Source of the DNA: Hyaloscypha bicolor E
Taxonomy: Eukaryota; Ascomycota; Leotiomycetes; Helotiales; Hyaloscyphaceae
Direction of reading: 5' to 3'
DNA: 64,000 bases
Assembly (NCBI RefSeq): GCF_002865645.1
Contig: NW_020194519.1
Span: 1,857,542 to 1,921,541 of the forward strand
Shown: positions 22,640-35,634 of the stretch, in pieces
Layout: each line of letters opens with the position of its first letter
How positions within the stretch are numbered: position 1 is the first letter of the stretch
Notes under the pieces: model-generated
Told to the model about the DNA's origin: nothing
Seen by the model: only the letters and a program-made list of their open reading frames with translations
The model's database searches: none
Program-made: the position numbers and the translations under genes

Positions 22640-25600
22640 GATTCGTGATTTGAATCAGCTTATTTTAGCCCGTAAGGGTGGGGCTAAAATGAATTTGGTA
22701 GGAGCGGGAATTTGTGGGGAAAGGAGTTTGGTGGAAAGGGCAGGCGCGGGGAAGGCAAACGGGCTTCGTCGTTGCGACCCTTTACAGAATATGAAGCTTG
22801 CGGTCAATAAAAAAACGTCGGGTATTTTGTGCTTCATGCGAGCATAATGTGAAGTTGATGTGTTAGTGATGGGAGACAAGTGGGACTCGGTGGAGATTTC
22901 AATCGGCCTGACACGAGTCGGTTGATACGGCTCAGCCCTGATTTGCACTCCAGCCCCATTTTCACTTCAGCTATATTTGCACCTAATACATTCTTTATAT
23001 GTATCGTTGACTGTATATAACAAGGTGACACGAGGGGATTAACCTACCGACTAATTCAGAAACATGGATACATGGAGACTCCGAACGGAGCTCGAAGCTC
23101 AAGGCTTCGAACACGTCAAGAAAATGGGAATCATTTTACGAAACCTGATTCCCTCCACCAACATCCTGCAGGCTCGAGAATCACGCAAAGATGGAAATAT
23201 CAGAAGAGGATAACGGCTCATGGGGGAAGCAAAAGCAGATGTCCTCCTCGTAACCAGGGCATGGAAGCAGCAAATACCAATTTACTCCACCTTTGGCAGA
23301 AATTTATTAATTCGGCATGACTGGTATTACTTCGGGCGCTGGGGTCTTATCCAAATAGAACTTTTTGTTGATCTGAGTTCCGTATTTGAACTGAGGGTGG
23401 GTTATTCCATCAGCATCATCGAATTCCATGGGAGTTCTATGCAAGTATCCACAGAAAATGCGAGATTCAAGCCTTCTACCGAGGGGTTAAGAAAGTAAAC
23501 AGTAGTTTCACTAAAATATTCTCATACTTGAATTTTCGGTGCATTAGGGGTTCACTAGGTAAGCGAGCCTCCGCCCCGCGAGAAATAGGAGAAAGGAGAA
23601 AGTTTGAGACAACCAATAGGACATTTCTATTGCTTCCAAAAGCCACCCAAAAAGAAGCGAGCAATATCATAAAGCCTTCGCCAAATTTGCCGCAGTTCGC
23701 TTCGCAGGCGATGCTCAGCGATCTCGCCATCCCCTTACTCAGGGGAGCTTCAATCTTCTCATGACTCAAAAGCTCGGCGAACCCCTATCCGAGAACGGCG
23801 AAATGCAATCCAGAGGGGCAACAAAGCATGACCGCCAAGCCTGCCAGCACATCTCTGCGGAGCAGTCCTAAGAATCACACGGCCATTCCAGGCTAATGCC
23901 GTTCTCTCACTCACGAGTTGGCCATGCCGCAGGGTCAGTGAAACGCGGGCTCCCTGCGCTTCCTCTCCTCAAGAGAGAGGTAAATACCAAGGGAAAACTA
24001 GTTCCATTACCAGCTCCGGTTCTGATAATTGCTGGTATTGCTGGATGCTCGGATTGGGGAGGCGGTACCGAGTTCCGAAGAGAGTTAATTGAAGTGTATG
24101 GATGTTCCTGTGAGAGAGAGATTTCCATGTCAGGCACCGTTCCGCAGGGGAGATAGCACGATATACAAGGTACAGTACAGGTGATGTTGTTCCTGGGGGA
24201 GCTGGAGCTGTGGAGCTTCTCCCCACTTCGCGGCATCATGTGGCTATAGGACATGCGGGCTCGATTATAAGCCGCGCCGCAACCTGGGTGCGGAAAGCGT
24301 ACGAGTGTGGATGCCGTGTAGAATAGATGGGCAGGGAAAGGCTCCCGCGTCACACCGCCGCAGTGATTGTTTTAAGGTTGATGGCACCGGTACGAATAAG
24401 AACAGATGGAGATAAACACGGAGCAGCGCTTACGCGGAACTCCCAAAACCTTGCGAGAATCGAACTAAAACATTTCTCTGACACATGAGAGACTCCGCGG
24501 AACCCTTGCCTGCTCGTCAGGGAAGCTTATTGATTTATGAGAGATGTGACAAGGCTATTATCAATACAACCAGAAGAAGCGCGACGAGACTGACAAATAA
24601 GGAAGATATGGCCCAATGAGACGGGTTTAAAATAGTTGCGGCCGGCCTCCGGGTCCCCACACTTAATAGGACGTGAGAGGTGGTGTACCGTTTGACCTTT
24701 ATTGTAGACGACAGCAGCATCTGAGCGCAGTACCTCTTGGTACAGCGGCTGAATGGTCGCTTAAACTTTATATCTGGCTAGGGAGTGAATGACTGACGAG
24801 AGTCTTGTAGCTGGGGAGTAGGAGCTTCGAACGAGCCGTGCCATGAACATAGGCGAGGTCATTCTTGTTGGGTATTGCTGACGCTGGGCGAGATTCCCGA
24901 AGTAGATCTTCCTCGTTAAAATTAGAGAGGACCTGTGGCTGCCTGACGAGTTTGATATTGATGAAGCCGCCTGGAATAGAATTTATTGATCGAGTTGCTG
25001 CAACCGCGTTTCTTTCATCTATTATATGAACAAAAACGTATGAACTTAGAAACCGTGATAGATTGTTCATGTATTCAGGTACAAAAGGAGGGTCGAGATG
25101 CGAGACCATCGAAATGTTCGGATCTCGCCCGTACGTGACAAGAAGCACGACTACTCTCGAGAAAATCCAGGTGAGAATGCACTCAAGAAAACACCCTGAG
25201 TGGAAGTGGCGCTGGCCGGGAACAGGACGGCTCCATTGCGCGACCTTCTCAAAATATTAGTCCATCGAGCACCCGTGGACCTTTATAGCATCTCCGTCAG
25301 GTGTTGCAGAAAGTTCCTCAACAGGCGCTTACCAAGAGGCGATACGGGCTCCTCTAGATGGATGGAAGTAATTGAAGTTCTTTCACGGTCTAGACGCCTC
25401 AGGTGAGCGTCTATCAATGCTTGGCGGGGATGCTAGATAAAAACAGAACATTTGATGACATTGAGAAGAACCAGATGGACCGGGAAAATCAATGCTCGCC
25501 GTTGATAACATCCAGGGACCGAAGAAGGGAATACTATAATATGAAGGAGGCTGGGAGGAAGGTGTGGCAATCTCAAAAGCTGTTCGATTTTCCGGTACTG

Positions 25601-26284
25601 GAACCCTCAATCACCATGATTTCTCGCAGGCAATGTTTATATCCGGAAAAGTCTTGGTCCTATTGGCTTTTCAAAATAAACTTCAACATATCAACTCGAG
25701 AGTAGGGACACTCACTGCCTGCCATCACACCGGCTGTTAAGATCTAGGATGACGGCTCACCCAGGGACCTCCAAGACTTCTTCGAACCACATGGGATGTT
25801 TCTAGGTACTTCGCCCACTTTTCAACCACTGGTTCCCAACGCAACCCTCTCGATCCAGGCTTTGCTGATCGATTAGGGTCTTGCAATAACCTTCTCCCCA
25901 GAACTTAGGGTAAGGGCGCATTCAGACCAAAAGCGGATAACGTGGATATTTTCGACATTATTACGTTGATTGCAAGTTTCACGAAATATAAACAGCAGAC
26001 AGTTATTGGTCATGTAGAATTTGAAAGGACATACTCAGGGATAAACTGCAAGTAAAATAGGTCTTGACTGCCTGGAAGGAGCAGGAAGCGAGGAAGCGTT
26101 GCCGTACCTTAGCCTTCTCAGGCCACGAGCAATCTATTTTATATTAAAGCCACCAAGTGCCGGCTGGCGAGAGATGTCATCGCCCACGCAGAGTCCGTCG
26201 GGACGCTGGCGGATTACCAGATTCCGCATGGCGTCACTTCGTCATTCCGGTGCACATGACAAAACAATCCTTCTCGATCGCTGA

Positions 26285-26285
<1 letters not shown>
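22640..26285. other. Intergenic, no convincing gene
   Basis: Many short ORFs but no recognisable domain, no consistent codon bias and no splice-compatible chain. Base composition looks ordinary rather than AT-rich, so there is no obvious sign of heavy RIP. I see no transposase, reverse transcriptase or integrase fragment. Confidence 0.45.

Positions 26286-26325
<40 letters not shown>
26286..26325 (+). repeat. Homopolymer of 40 G
   Basis: Uninterrupted run of 40 G, flanked by CTGAC and TGTCCGCGCGC. It could be a real G-quadruplex-forming tract or a sequencing/assembly artefact. Confidence 0.9.
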
Positions 26326-26326
<1 letters not shown>

Positions 26327-29300
26327 GTCCGCGCGCATGATCAAAGGTGTGCCAGCTCTGGGGAAGACATCTTATCTCGTGGATGCGGAGCTATTGTTGA
26401 TGCAGCAGCGGACATGGCAATTAATATTCTGCGAGTCAGCACGCTGGGCCTCTGGGGGTGGCTTGGACACTCAAGTCATCCCACAATGACGGCATTGAAT
26501 GGCTGAACGTCAGATCAAACGGTTGCAGGGCTCTGGGTCAATGCAACGCTGTGGCTTGCTGTGGCGGCAGGTGGTGATCGACGTTGGCGGAAGGCCAGGG
26601 GAAGCAAACAGGGGCAGCGATATCTCTACCATTCATAAGACGCACCACAGGCAGGGGACGACAGGCACTGGCCCAGCCACCCCTCATTCTGGTCGGGTAA
26701 TGTGGTCCGTCAAGCCAAATATGTGCTGCTTCCACTGGCCCGCTGTACGTACAATAATTGTGTCAGCATGGGGATCACCCATCTGGTATTTCCGCATAAC
26801 TCTGCTCACAATGTGGCTCTTATTGCTGGGCACTGTTTGACGATCGACGGAACTCCACATGTGCTTGCGAAATTGTTCTCGGCGTGCATCAGTGAAAACG
26901 GGAACACGCTGCCAGGGTGAGACGAGCAGCAGCAGGCAGAAGCGCAATCCTTCTAGAAATCTTGGACGCCCTACCCGCGCCTCTGTGCCGGTTCCGAATC
27001 AGGGAGGGGGCGGCACTCACATATGAATATGTCTACAGTACAGTAATCACAGACAGGGAGGCGAACGTGTGTCCACAACCCCGCCGTAGCTGGGCATGCG
27101 GGAAAGGACGACGAGCGTCGTGTGTGGGGAAAATGCAAGCAGAAAGGCAAGCAGGAGGTCGTCCATCGTGCGGCTGCTCTTCGATTTCGAATTCTCGCAC
27201 CACTGCTTGGGTCCGATGTGCCGCGAAATTGCCGCGAAATTGCCGCGAAAAGGGGGAGTCGAGAACGAGTGCGAGTGCGAGTCCCGGCCTCAGGATTCAG
27301 GCGAACTCCTCGCTCCTCGCCTCGCTCCTCGCTCCTCGCCTGTGTCCACGGACAGTTGGTAACCTTACGGAGCACTACCCATCTTTGCTTTTTGCCGGAA
27401 AAACCTGGTTCCACTTGACCCGGCACGGCAGAACTGTTCATGCCCGCCAGTTTCACGTTTGTCCGTACCTGTGTTCCTGCATTTCCACCTCTCCTCGAGG
27501 CACCCTCTGCTCGTAACTGAACGTATAGCTGCAGGAGCTTCCAGCCTCCCGGCCTCCCGGCCTCCCGACCTCCCAGGCTGCTCCCAATTCAAAAGATTAT
27601 CATGGCTTGTTACTTCCTCGCCCGTCTCCAACATTACCAAGTGACGCTCCCGCACGCCGCCGTTCGGGAACGCAGCGATTGCCTTTGTATTAACCTCTCC
27701 TCCAAATGCAGTGCTTACCTGCAGTGGCACTGGATAGACCCTCTATCTTCATTTGGGGCAGTGCTACAGAAGCTGTCTCCAATTTGTCTCAGCCCTACGA
27801 ATAGTGGCAAACAATATACGAGCGTTCGCGAGATGTTCGCCAAGATTCGAGGAGAGGGGGGCCCACTGCTGACCCATTTTTGCAAACTCTGCGACGTCGA
27901 GGATGAGATGAGCTCCAAACCTTATTCTCATTTTCAAGGCCGATCTGAGGGGATCCGCTTGTCCTTGCCCTTCGGCTAGATCCATGTCTCAGATCGCCTG
28001 GGAGGCGCATGTCTCGGGCGGCGTGTGGCCTGCAAATCCCATCGAACAGGCCTGGCACTCGAATCACGGCGTGTGCAAGAAGTGGGGTCGACCAGCCAGT
28101 GGACGGAGGGACATCAGTTTTTTGGACGTGATCTTGGAAATCCGCGAGACTCGTTGCAGGAAGCTGCGCAACTGTTTCCCGGCTATTCGAGCATCGCTCA
28201 TCAAAGTTCTCCTCTCCACCTTCACTTCCCAGCTGAGCGTCGACCGTTGTACGTACGAGCACGCAGCCGCATGTATAGGGTCCCGGGCAGCCGGACCGCT
28301 CCTGGTCAGAGCAGAGGAACCGGAGGTAGGTGACTCAAAGGGCACTACTGCGAAGCATTGCATACTAGCTGCGGGAGAAGCGCAATGGAGGTGGAGATTT
28401 GGACGACGTCCGGACGCCGGAGGTGTAAAGATTTTAGGTCGTCGCAGAGAATGGTGGAACGACATGCCGAGGCCAGATGACGGGGCGGGAGGTGCACAGA
28501 CGCCCGCAGACAAACGCTGTATCCTGGTGGTTTGAACTCACAAGCCAGATGGAGATCTAATCGGATGCCTTACCTTGCCATGTGTCGTTGGCGCGGTTAA
28601 CTCGATCCTTTGGGAACCCTTTCGTCTCGTTTTGGGCCGGCTGTAGAGTGGACCTTCCTCGAAGCAGTACGGGCGAGCTGTTTCGGCCCAGGTCCCAAAC
28701 AAGGCTAGAAGGTAGAGAGGGATAAATGGCCGAAGGTGCCGCAAACAGCAGCGATGTTGAACGTTGCAGAGTGCAGAGTGCAGAGTGCAGAGTGCAGAGT
28801 GCAGAGTGCAGAGTGCAGAGTGCAGAGTGCAGAGTGCAGAGTGCAGACGGCGGTGTCTGTTCGAACCTCGAGGGCAGCACCTGGTGACCTGGGCAATGCG
28901 AGGCGAGGACAGGAATGCCCCGGCTGTTCTGAAACGGCGCAGCCGCAGCCTCAGCATCTCGCGGGCGGGCCTCGAGGGTACCGCAGCGAGGTCCTGGAGC
29001 GAGGTACGGATTGCAGCGAGGGAGGCCGTGAGGGAGCATGTGCCAGACTGCCAGACAGCGGGACTGCCAATAGCCAGACTGCCAACAGCCAGACTGCCAG
29101 ACTCAGACAGCCACACCAAGCTGATGGTCGGGTTCTCTCCCCACCTTCCGTGACCTTCCTTGCCTTGCCTGGCCTGACCCTACCGTCCCCTCCCCTCCCC
29201 TACCGCCGCCCCACTGCAACAGAAGGGGACCGGCGCCTTCTAGTCCTTCCGCGACCGTTGTTGCAACTTGCGAGCCTTCCCTTAGCGTGCCCGTCCGACC

Positions 29301-31510
29301 TCCACTTGATCCGACCCCCACAATGGCGCGCCATCGCCAAGAAGGGACGTCAAGAGATGCGATGTGCGAGGACCTCATTCCACTGCCATTATCACTGCCA
29401 TTCCCATTGCCATTACCACTGCCGCTGCCACTGCCAGCGAGTTTGGCTGCACTGCACTGCGCCACCGAATTTCACCCAGGCCTCCCTCCTGGGCCTCCTC
29501 CTCCCCCTCCTCTCATTCCTCCCATTCCTCCCATTCCTCCCCGCCCCTCCTCCTCCCCCTCCTCCTCCTCCTCCCTCTCACGGGCAGAAAAGCTCGCAGC
29601 CGAGCTGCCTTGGACCGACCGAGTCTCTGCATCTGCATCCGCATCCCACGCTGGCCGTTTCCTGCGTTCTCTGCAGGAACCGTTCGCACCCTCGTCTTCA
29701 CCCACTCCGTCGCCTGCCGCGGCGCCATTGGCGGCGAGAGGGATCGCCCACGAGGACATGATATGAGCAGGGTCGTCACGTTGTGAAGTCTTCACTTCAA
29801 TACCCGCAATCCTATCTACCCATGCTGAATCTGACGCCCCTTGCTGGCTTCCCTCCGCCTGAGCAGTCAGTCCCATGGGCCTACAGGGGCGCCCTGTGTA
29901 GTCGTGACAACGGCGATGCGTTGACCCGCATAAAACTGGCTGCCCAGGCACTGGAGCCCAATGATTTGCGCGAGGGCGTCCCAGCCTCGATCTCTCCGCT
30001 CGTCCCCTGCCACTTCTCTGCGGACGACAGACGCTGCCCCCCTCCGGCTCCCTCTTTTCCCTCCTTCTGAGTCTCGGAGTCCTGGTCCCTCCATCTGGCT
30101 TAGTTGAAGATCGATGCACCTCGCGAACTACCCAGGCAAGTCCCAGTTGGCCCGTTTATTACTGCTTCGTCTGTATCGGATGTATGCACAGGTCCCTCAC
30201 CTGGTTGCACACTCATCTTAACCACCGTCCTGCACCGTCCTTGATAGAGTGCGACCTGGCAGCCTTCTCGAGCTGCAATGTCATTCGCTACTGCCCCCAA
30301 GGAATTTCCCCATGACACTAGTCATTAAGCCGGAGTTCTCGTTCCGTGCTGCTATCATTCTCGACCTGTGGCTAAGCATCGAGAACTCTCTCATGTGTGG
30401 AACCCGTGCTGCCTGTCTTTCTTTCCTGTCTTCCTCATTAAATCTTCTTCGGCCTCCCTGGACGTGCTCTCGTCTGAAGTCTCACCAGCCCACCCCAGGC
30501 ACATCCGTGCAGCCCCTGTCCCCATCTTAGTTCACCATCGATAATTCTCCGCGTGTGGAACGCCTGAGTTTGGTACGGTAGTAATCTGCCTCCGCGGTAC
30601 TGTACGGCATGGGAAGGGCCTGGCAGGAAGTTGCGGACAACGAGGCGCTTCTCGGGTCTATTGCCCTTGTCGAGGAGATCATAGCCCAAGCATCATATGA
30701 AATCCCTTCAATCTTGCAATATATCACCCGTCGTCCGTCGATCGAACGTCCAGGTGGGCAAGCAGGATAACGGAGCCCTTCAACTTCAGGAAATTCTCTC
30801 ACTTCCCAAACCGGACGCCCCACGTCATAAAACCAGCAGCAATTTACCCTTTATTTGCACGAAGCAGAACACTCCCCGTAACATTTTAAGACCGTCGCGA
30901 TCCTGGGCCAGCATCGCTTCGTCTATATTTTGCAACCGCGTGGTCTGTGAACTCTCCGAATATATCGACTATTTTAAGCGCAACCACGCGTCCTGAAGCA
31001 CGCCCAGAGCCGGACGGCCTGCTTGTCTGATCCACCACCGAGATTGCGGGAGGATCTGGCAGCCTTATCTAGTTGAGGATCAGGCTTGAGTTGCTCATTT
31101 TGGACGACCTTTAACGCCTCCAGACGCTCCCGGAAAGAGCTCTGCACCGCCTCCGAGATACAGACACCGACACATCAGCGAGTCAATCTGACCCCCAACG
31201 AAACCCGCCTTGGATAGGCCTTCTGTTCTATTCTTGTCAGTGATCAGCTATTGGGCTTTTAGTGGCCCTCACTTTCGTTCATTTCACAGCTTCCTACCGC
31301 AACTGCTTCGCCACCTCCCCCACCATCAACATCTCGATCCTCGACAAAGAAGCAACACCAGAATCCCAGTGACGGACCAACTTCCAGTCTTTCTTGCATC
31401 AGAAGCAGATCTACCTCTCAATGCTTGTCACGCGCGCTTGTGATCCCGGACGGAACACTTGGTCTTCTAGCAAGCTTGAGGCCATCTATCAAAACGCCGC
31501 GTCTCCACGC
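26326..31510. other. Gene-free, simple-repeat-rich region upstream of the homeobox gene
   Basis: Visible tracts: three 12-mers GCCGCGAAATT(G/A) at 27221-27251; CCTCGCTCCTCG units at 27303-27338; CCTCCCGGCCTCCC units at about 27545-27572; the 7-mer array at 28766; GCCAGACTGCC-type repeats at 29041-29105; CCATT/CCACTG repeats at about 29380-29435; polypyrimidine CCTCCT at 29495-29580. Long ORFs on both strands here are low-complexity and are best explained by the repeats. The last few hundred bases are probably promoter and 5' leader of the homeobox gene. Confidence 0.55.
28766..28847. repeat. Perfect 7-mer tandem array (GCAGAGT)11
   Basis: Eleven perfect tandem copies of GCAGAGT (28766-28842) followed by a partial copy. 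There is no sequence degeneration, so the array is young or actively varying. Seven is not a multiple of three, but because it is uninterrupted it opens several reading frames (ECRVQSA-type periodic peptides), which are not genes. Confidence 0.95.
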
Positions 31511-33652
31511 ATGTCGAACTTTGAGCCATTGCCCGCGCAGCCAGACTGGCGAGAACAGTACTCAGGGTTCTCGCTTCCGGGTGACAATGAGTTGCTTCAA
31601 CCACCATTCGAGCGGGCTACAAGCTCGAGTATAGCGGACAATGCCCGGAACCAACACCAAAGCGGTTCAAGGCCACAGTTGGAGCACCGACACAGCCTGG
31701 GTCCGCTGAGCCAGGAGAGTCAGCCTGCTGCGATCATAGAAAGACCTGACTCTGCCCCTGGGGATTTTAGCCATCAAGTGAACGACGCAACTCGCGACGA
31801 CTCTCTCGTTTCAACAGAATCGACATCAATATCACTTGGATCACTTGGGTCGAACCCACTGAGCTCGGCATCAAGTGCGCCAGCACAACAAGGAACACTT
31901 GCGAACAATGAGGGAGGAGGTAGTGAAGGGGAAGTGAAGGATGAGGAGGATGAGCTTGACGACGATGATGAAATGCTGGACGCAGAACCAGAAGAAGGCG
32001 CGACCCCACAGACAGCCGCTGAGCGTCGAGCAGAGCGCAGAAAAATGAAACGTTTCCGGTGAGAAAGCCCACTCGTCTTACTTTGTAACCAGCTAATTTC
32101 CGTTAGCTTAACTCACCAACAAACCCGTTTCCTGATGAGTGAGTTCGCGAAGCAAGCTCATCCAGATGCAGCCCACCGAGAACGACTTTCTCGAGAAATC
32201 CCAGGTTTGAGCCCTCGACAAGTGCAAGTATGGTTTCAAAATCGGTAAGAAATGGCGCCTAAAGGTTTTCATATCCGAATACTGACAGATTGTAGCCGAG
32301 CGAAGATAAAGCGATTGACAGCCGATGATCGAGAGCGTATGATGAAGATGAGGGCAGTACCCGATGATTTCGACAATGTGCAAGCTTTGCATTCTCCTTA
32401 CGGAGCTGTGCATGGCATTGGGACGCCGATGCAATCACCAGCCGATTTTGGCTCGAACTTCACAGACCATATAATGCGGCCCTTGATGGTAGACACGATG
32501 AGGCGCAATGACAACGACGACCACATGTCACCCACGGGGCTTAGCCCAGCCTTTGGCCATGTGGGATTCGCTCAAGGAGGTTCCATGGGAACACCTGATG
32601 CACTGTCTCCATCGTCATTGAACTCGGCGGACCGGTACTATCCAAGTCACCTCGCGAGCCCGTTGAGTGCGGGTCCTCGGAGCTCCAACCCCTTCGATCG
32701 CCAGAATAGCTACCAAACAGTGTCCCAGTCGAGACAGCATGTCAGGCCTTTGCAGCCACTGCAGCTTCGAGATACTTTGTCGAGGTCAAGATCAGACTCG
32801 ATTCAGTCTCCATTAAGGTCGAGCATGTCCTGGAAAGGAGAAACATTGGATTATGGAAACTACCAAACAGGGCAGCCGAGCCCACAATTGACCGGTCGAC
32901 AGCAATCCGTGTATCAGCCGGACCAAATGAGTACTAGCAACGTTAATGCGCATCAATATGATGCCAATGCGTATTCAAGTTCGTCCCAAGTTTCTCAAAT
33001 TTTTTCACAACCCTTGCGAAGATCACCCGTGCTAACTCTTCTCGTCCCAGATGCGAATATGCAAAACTCACCAACTCACATGACGTACTCTCCGTCGCAT
33101 GGCCCTGGTGCGTCTGCGTCGACTCTTCAACAGCAGTCGCCGTCCGCGATGTCTCGACTTCGAGCCACGTCTGGAACTTTCCCAGCAGGATTAGATCTTC
33201 GGACTCAGTACCGACCAATGCCCTCGCAGGGCAATTCTCCCCGTGGGCTGCCAGCGACACCGAGAAGCAGCTCATTTGCAAATGCTTTCACCGGTGGCTA
33301 CGCGAGCGCGCCTCTCACGGCACCAGTGGACTTTCAACTCCCGCGGACGCCAATCGATGCTAGCAACCGGGATTTCAACATACCACAATTGAGCGCGCCA
33401 ATGGCGCCACCACAAGATTTTTCTAACGCTTATAATTCGAATCTCAGTCCAGTTAGGGGACAGCAAGGTGATAGAGACTTCGGTAATCAGGGACAGAATA
33501 ATGAGGATCCTGGAGGCCAGGGCCCGGGTCAGGTTGGGGATCAACAGCAAACTAGAAATAATGAGGAGTCTTACCTAAGACCGGGTCAGTACGAGACGGA
33601 CCAAAAGCGGAGGAGTAGTTTCACCATGCCGGGTGCATTTGAAAGCCCATGA
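31511..33652 (+). CDS. Homeobox transcription factor, Htf1/Pah1-type
   Basis: Three exons (31511-32058, 32107-32244, 32296-33652) give 680 residues. An acidic Ser-rich N-terminus leads to a homeodomain at about 178-240: FRLTHQQTRFLMSEFAKQAH, REIPGLSPRQVQVWFQNR, RAKIKRL, with an intron inside recognition helix 3 between NR and RA. The flanking TADDRERMMKMRAVPDDFD is shared with Magnaporthe Htf1/Hox2 and Podospora Pah1, which control conidiation or development. The rest is long, disordered, and Ser/Pro/Gln-rich. Start: an in-frame Met at 31394 exists, but 31511 is preferred because MSNFEPLPAQPDWREQYSGF looks like a genuine N-terminus. A possible in-frame intron at 32979-33050 (GTTCGT...CAG with GCTAAC branch site) would shorten the protein by 24 residues. 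Confidence 0.9.
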
Positions 33653-34513
33653 CTGTCTGGCGGGCGGGGAGGTGGACATGTTTCCAACGACGAATACGAT
33701 TTTGCTTCTTTCGCAGCCATCCCTTTCGGGCAATACCTACCTTCTTTCCAACGAACGACCAGCGCAATACCTATACCACCAAAACATCACCTCACCCTCT
33801 GGCGTCAATCGCTCCTCGGGATTTCCTTTCTCAACTTTCATCTCTTCGCCGCTATCGGAGCGTCGTCATTCATCAGATACCAGTTTTTTTTTTGTAATGG
33901 AGGCTGGGCTGGCTACAGCATAAGGGCCATGAACAAGGAAGGCATGAATGAAATGCCAATATCATCAGAATCAATATGAATATGGGAGGCCTTACGCTTC
34001 TTACTTCTCTACTGGAGCTTTTATGTTAACCCCGCGCCTTGACGCGCAACAGGTTGTTTATGTACGAATGAGGGAGAGCCAGAAGAGCATCTCCGATACT
34101 CTTTTTTGTGTATATTCTGTTCCGCTTGGACCAGCAACGAAAAGCAGCTAGGCCTGTAGATAGTTGAAAATATTGAATTGATGTCCTTAGAACATATATG
34201 TTTGAGTTACAGATGTCTCTATGAATACGCATAGGTCCTATGGGACTGTGGTGTTGTATCACAACATCAGACTACAACACATTGTTCCAGAAGTTTTGGG
34301 ACATTGAGGGCGATGTGCAACAAACCTGACCTGTAGGATTCACACTCAGAACTTTTAAAGCACAACCTCAATGGACAAGGCTTCCGGATCATTGAAGGGT
34401 CATGCAACAAACTCTTCCAATACCCTCAAACTAGTCTACCAGGCAGGATTGGAAGATGACAAACGAAGAACTGGATATTCTTGCATTCGTCGGATATCTA
34501 ATAGAATGCTTTT
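33653..34513. other. Convergent intergenic region, 861 bp
   Basis: 3' flanks of the homeobox gene and the dehydrogenase. A T9 run lies at about 33887-33895. No gene seen. Confidence 0.5.
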
Positions 34514-35634
34514 CTAATAGTCATAGAATCTGGTTATGAATTTAGCAATCTGATGTTGTCAACGAAAGAACAATACTCACCCTTTTCCACTTTTCTTTCC
34601 TAGCCAGCCAGCATCAACCATCTTCCGCAATAAGACACTTGGCCGGTACTTAGAATCGCCTGTCTCTTCATATAATACCTTCATAATCGCTAGGCAGGTA
34701 TCGATGCCAATGAAATCTGCCAGCTGCAAAGGACCCATTGGTACATTCGTGCCATTCTTCATGATCGCATCGATGTCATCTCTGCTTCCAACGCCCGTCT
34801 CTAAACAGATAATTGCTTCATTGATATAAGGCATCAGGATTCGATTTGCGAGAAAGCCAGGGGAGTCGGCTGACTGCGATGGGATCTTGCCCATTGCCTT
34901 GCAGAAAGCGATGGCCGTATCCACCGTTTCTTGGCTCGTTTGCAACCCAGTGATGATCTCGACGCCTTTCTGGATAGGAACTGGGTTCATGAAATGTGTT
35001 GAAATGACCCGCGAGGATGTTGAGGTATCCGTCGGGTCCTTTGTTGTGGTGGCTGCAATACGTGTTATGGAGATTGAGGATGTGTTTGTTGCGAGGATGG
35101 CGTGGGGAGGACATATCTGGGCGAGCGACTCGAAGATGGAGAATTTTAGGGAGGGGATCTCGGGGACCGCTTCGATTACGAAGTCTACATCTGCGAGGGA
35201 ATCCATCGATGTCGTTGGGGCGAGGAGGGATCGTATCTTGTCCGATTGCTCTTGTGTTATTCGCTCTTTTGAGACATCCTTTGCGAGGAGTTTGTCTGAA
35301 TAGTGACCTGTTAGAGGTGATTGAAGGGAGACAGAGGGGAAGACCAGCTCACCTGCAAATTTGAGCCCCTTGTTAATTGAGGCCTGGTTTGTGTCTACCA
35401 GGGTCACAGGCACTCCTACCTTCTGCGCAGCCACCAGGGCTATTCCCAAGCCCTGTTATCGGATTAGAAAGTGGGTTTTAGAGCGAAGACGAATGTTTCT
35501 GAAAATACCATTTGTCCCGCGCCAATGACGCCGAGGCGTTTGATTTCTTGTGCCGCAGCAATTGGGGCTGAGCTGAAGCATCTCGTCTGCCTGGCAGACC
35601 GCAGCAGCTGCCGTCGGAGTATAGGAGTGATCAT
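34514..35634 (-). CDS. Mitochondrial 3-hydroxyacyl-CoA (3-hydroxybutyryl-CoA) dehydrogenase
   Basis: Four exons (35634-35509, 35452-35353, 35295-34581, 34529-34514) give 318 residues. The N-terminus (MITPILRRQLLRSARQTRCF) is a basic, amphipathic mitochondrial presequence. The Rossmann NAD site is GVIGAGQM|GLGIAL, split by intron 1; VIEAVPE, ATNTSS, SRVISTHFMNPVPIQKGVEII and DSPGFLANRI follow. Catalytic His is in THFMNP and Glu in VIEAVPE. The last exon is only 16 nt and supplies the conserved end KSGKGFYDY. It oxidises L-3-hydroxyacyl-CoA with NAD+, short-chain type, in mitochondrial beta-oxidation or butanoate metabolism. Its promoter region (223 bp) is shared with divergent tof1. Confidence 0.93.

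Noticed and set aside
24420..24500. Possible second tRNA B-box (AGTTCGATTCTCG, minus strand)
   Set aside because: No T-stem pairing and no matching A-box at a suitable distance.
22640..26285. Heavily RIP-mutated transposon graveyard
   Set aside because: Composition is not AT-rich and no recognisable transposon protein fragments remain; a RIP index would be needed to say more.
28766..28847. CRISPR-like array
   Set aside because: Seven-base units directly abutting with no spacers, in a eukaryotic genome: an ordinary minisatellite.
28538..29761. Long overlapping open frames on both strands (up to 341 codons)
   Set aside because: They are produced by the uninterrupted 7-mer array and low-complexity GC-rich repeats; the peptides are periodic and without domains.
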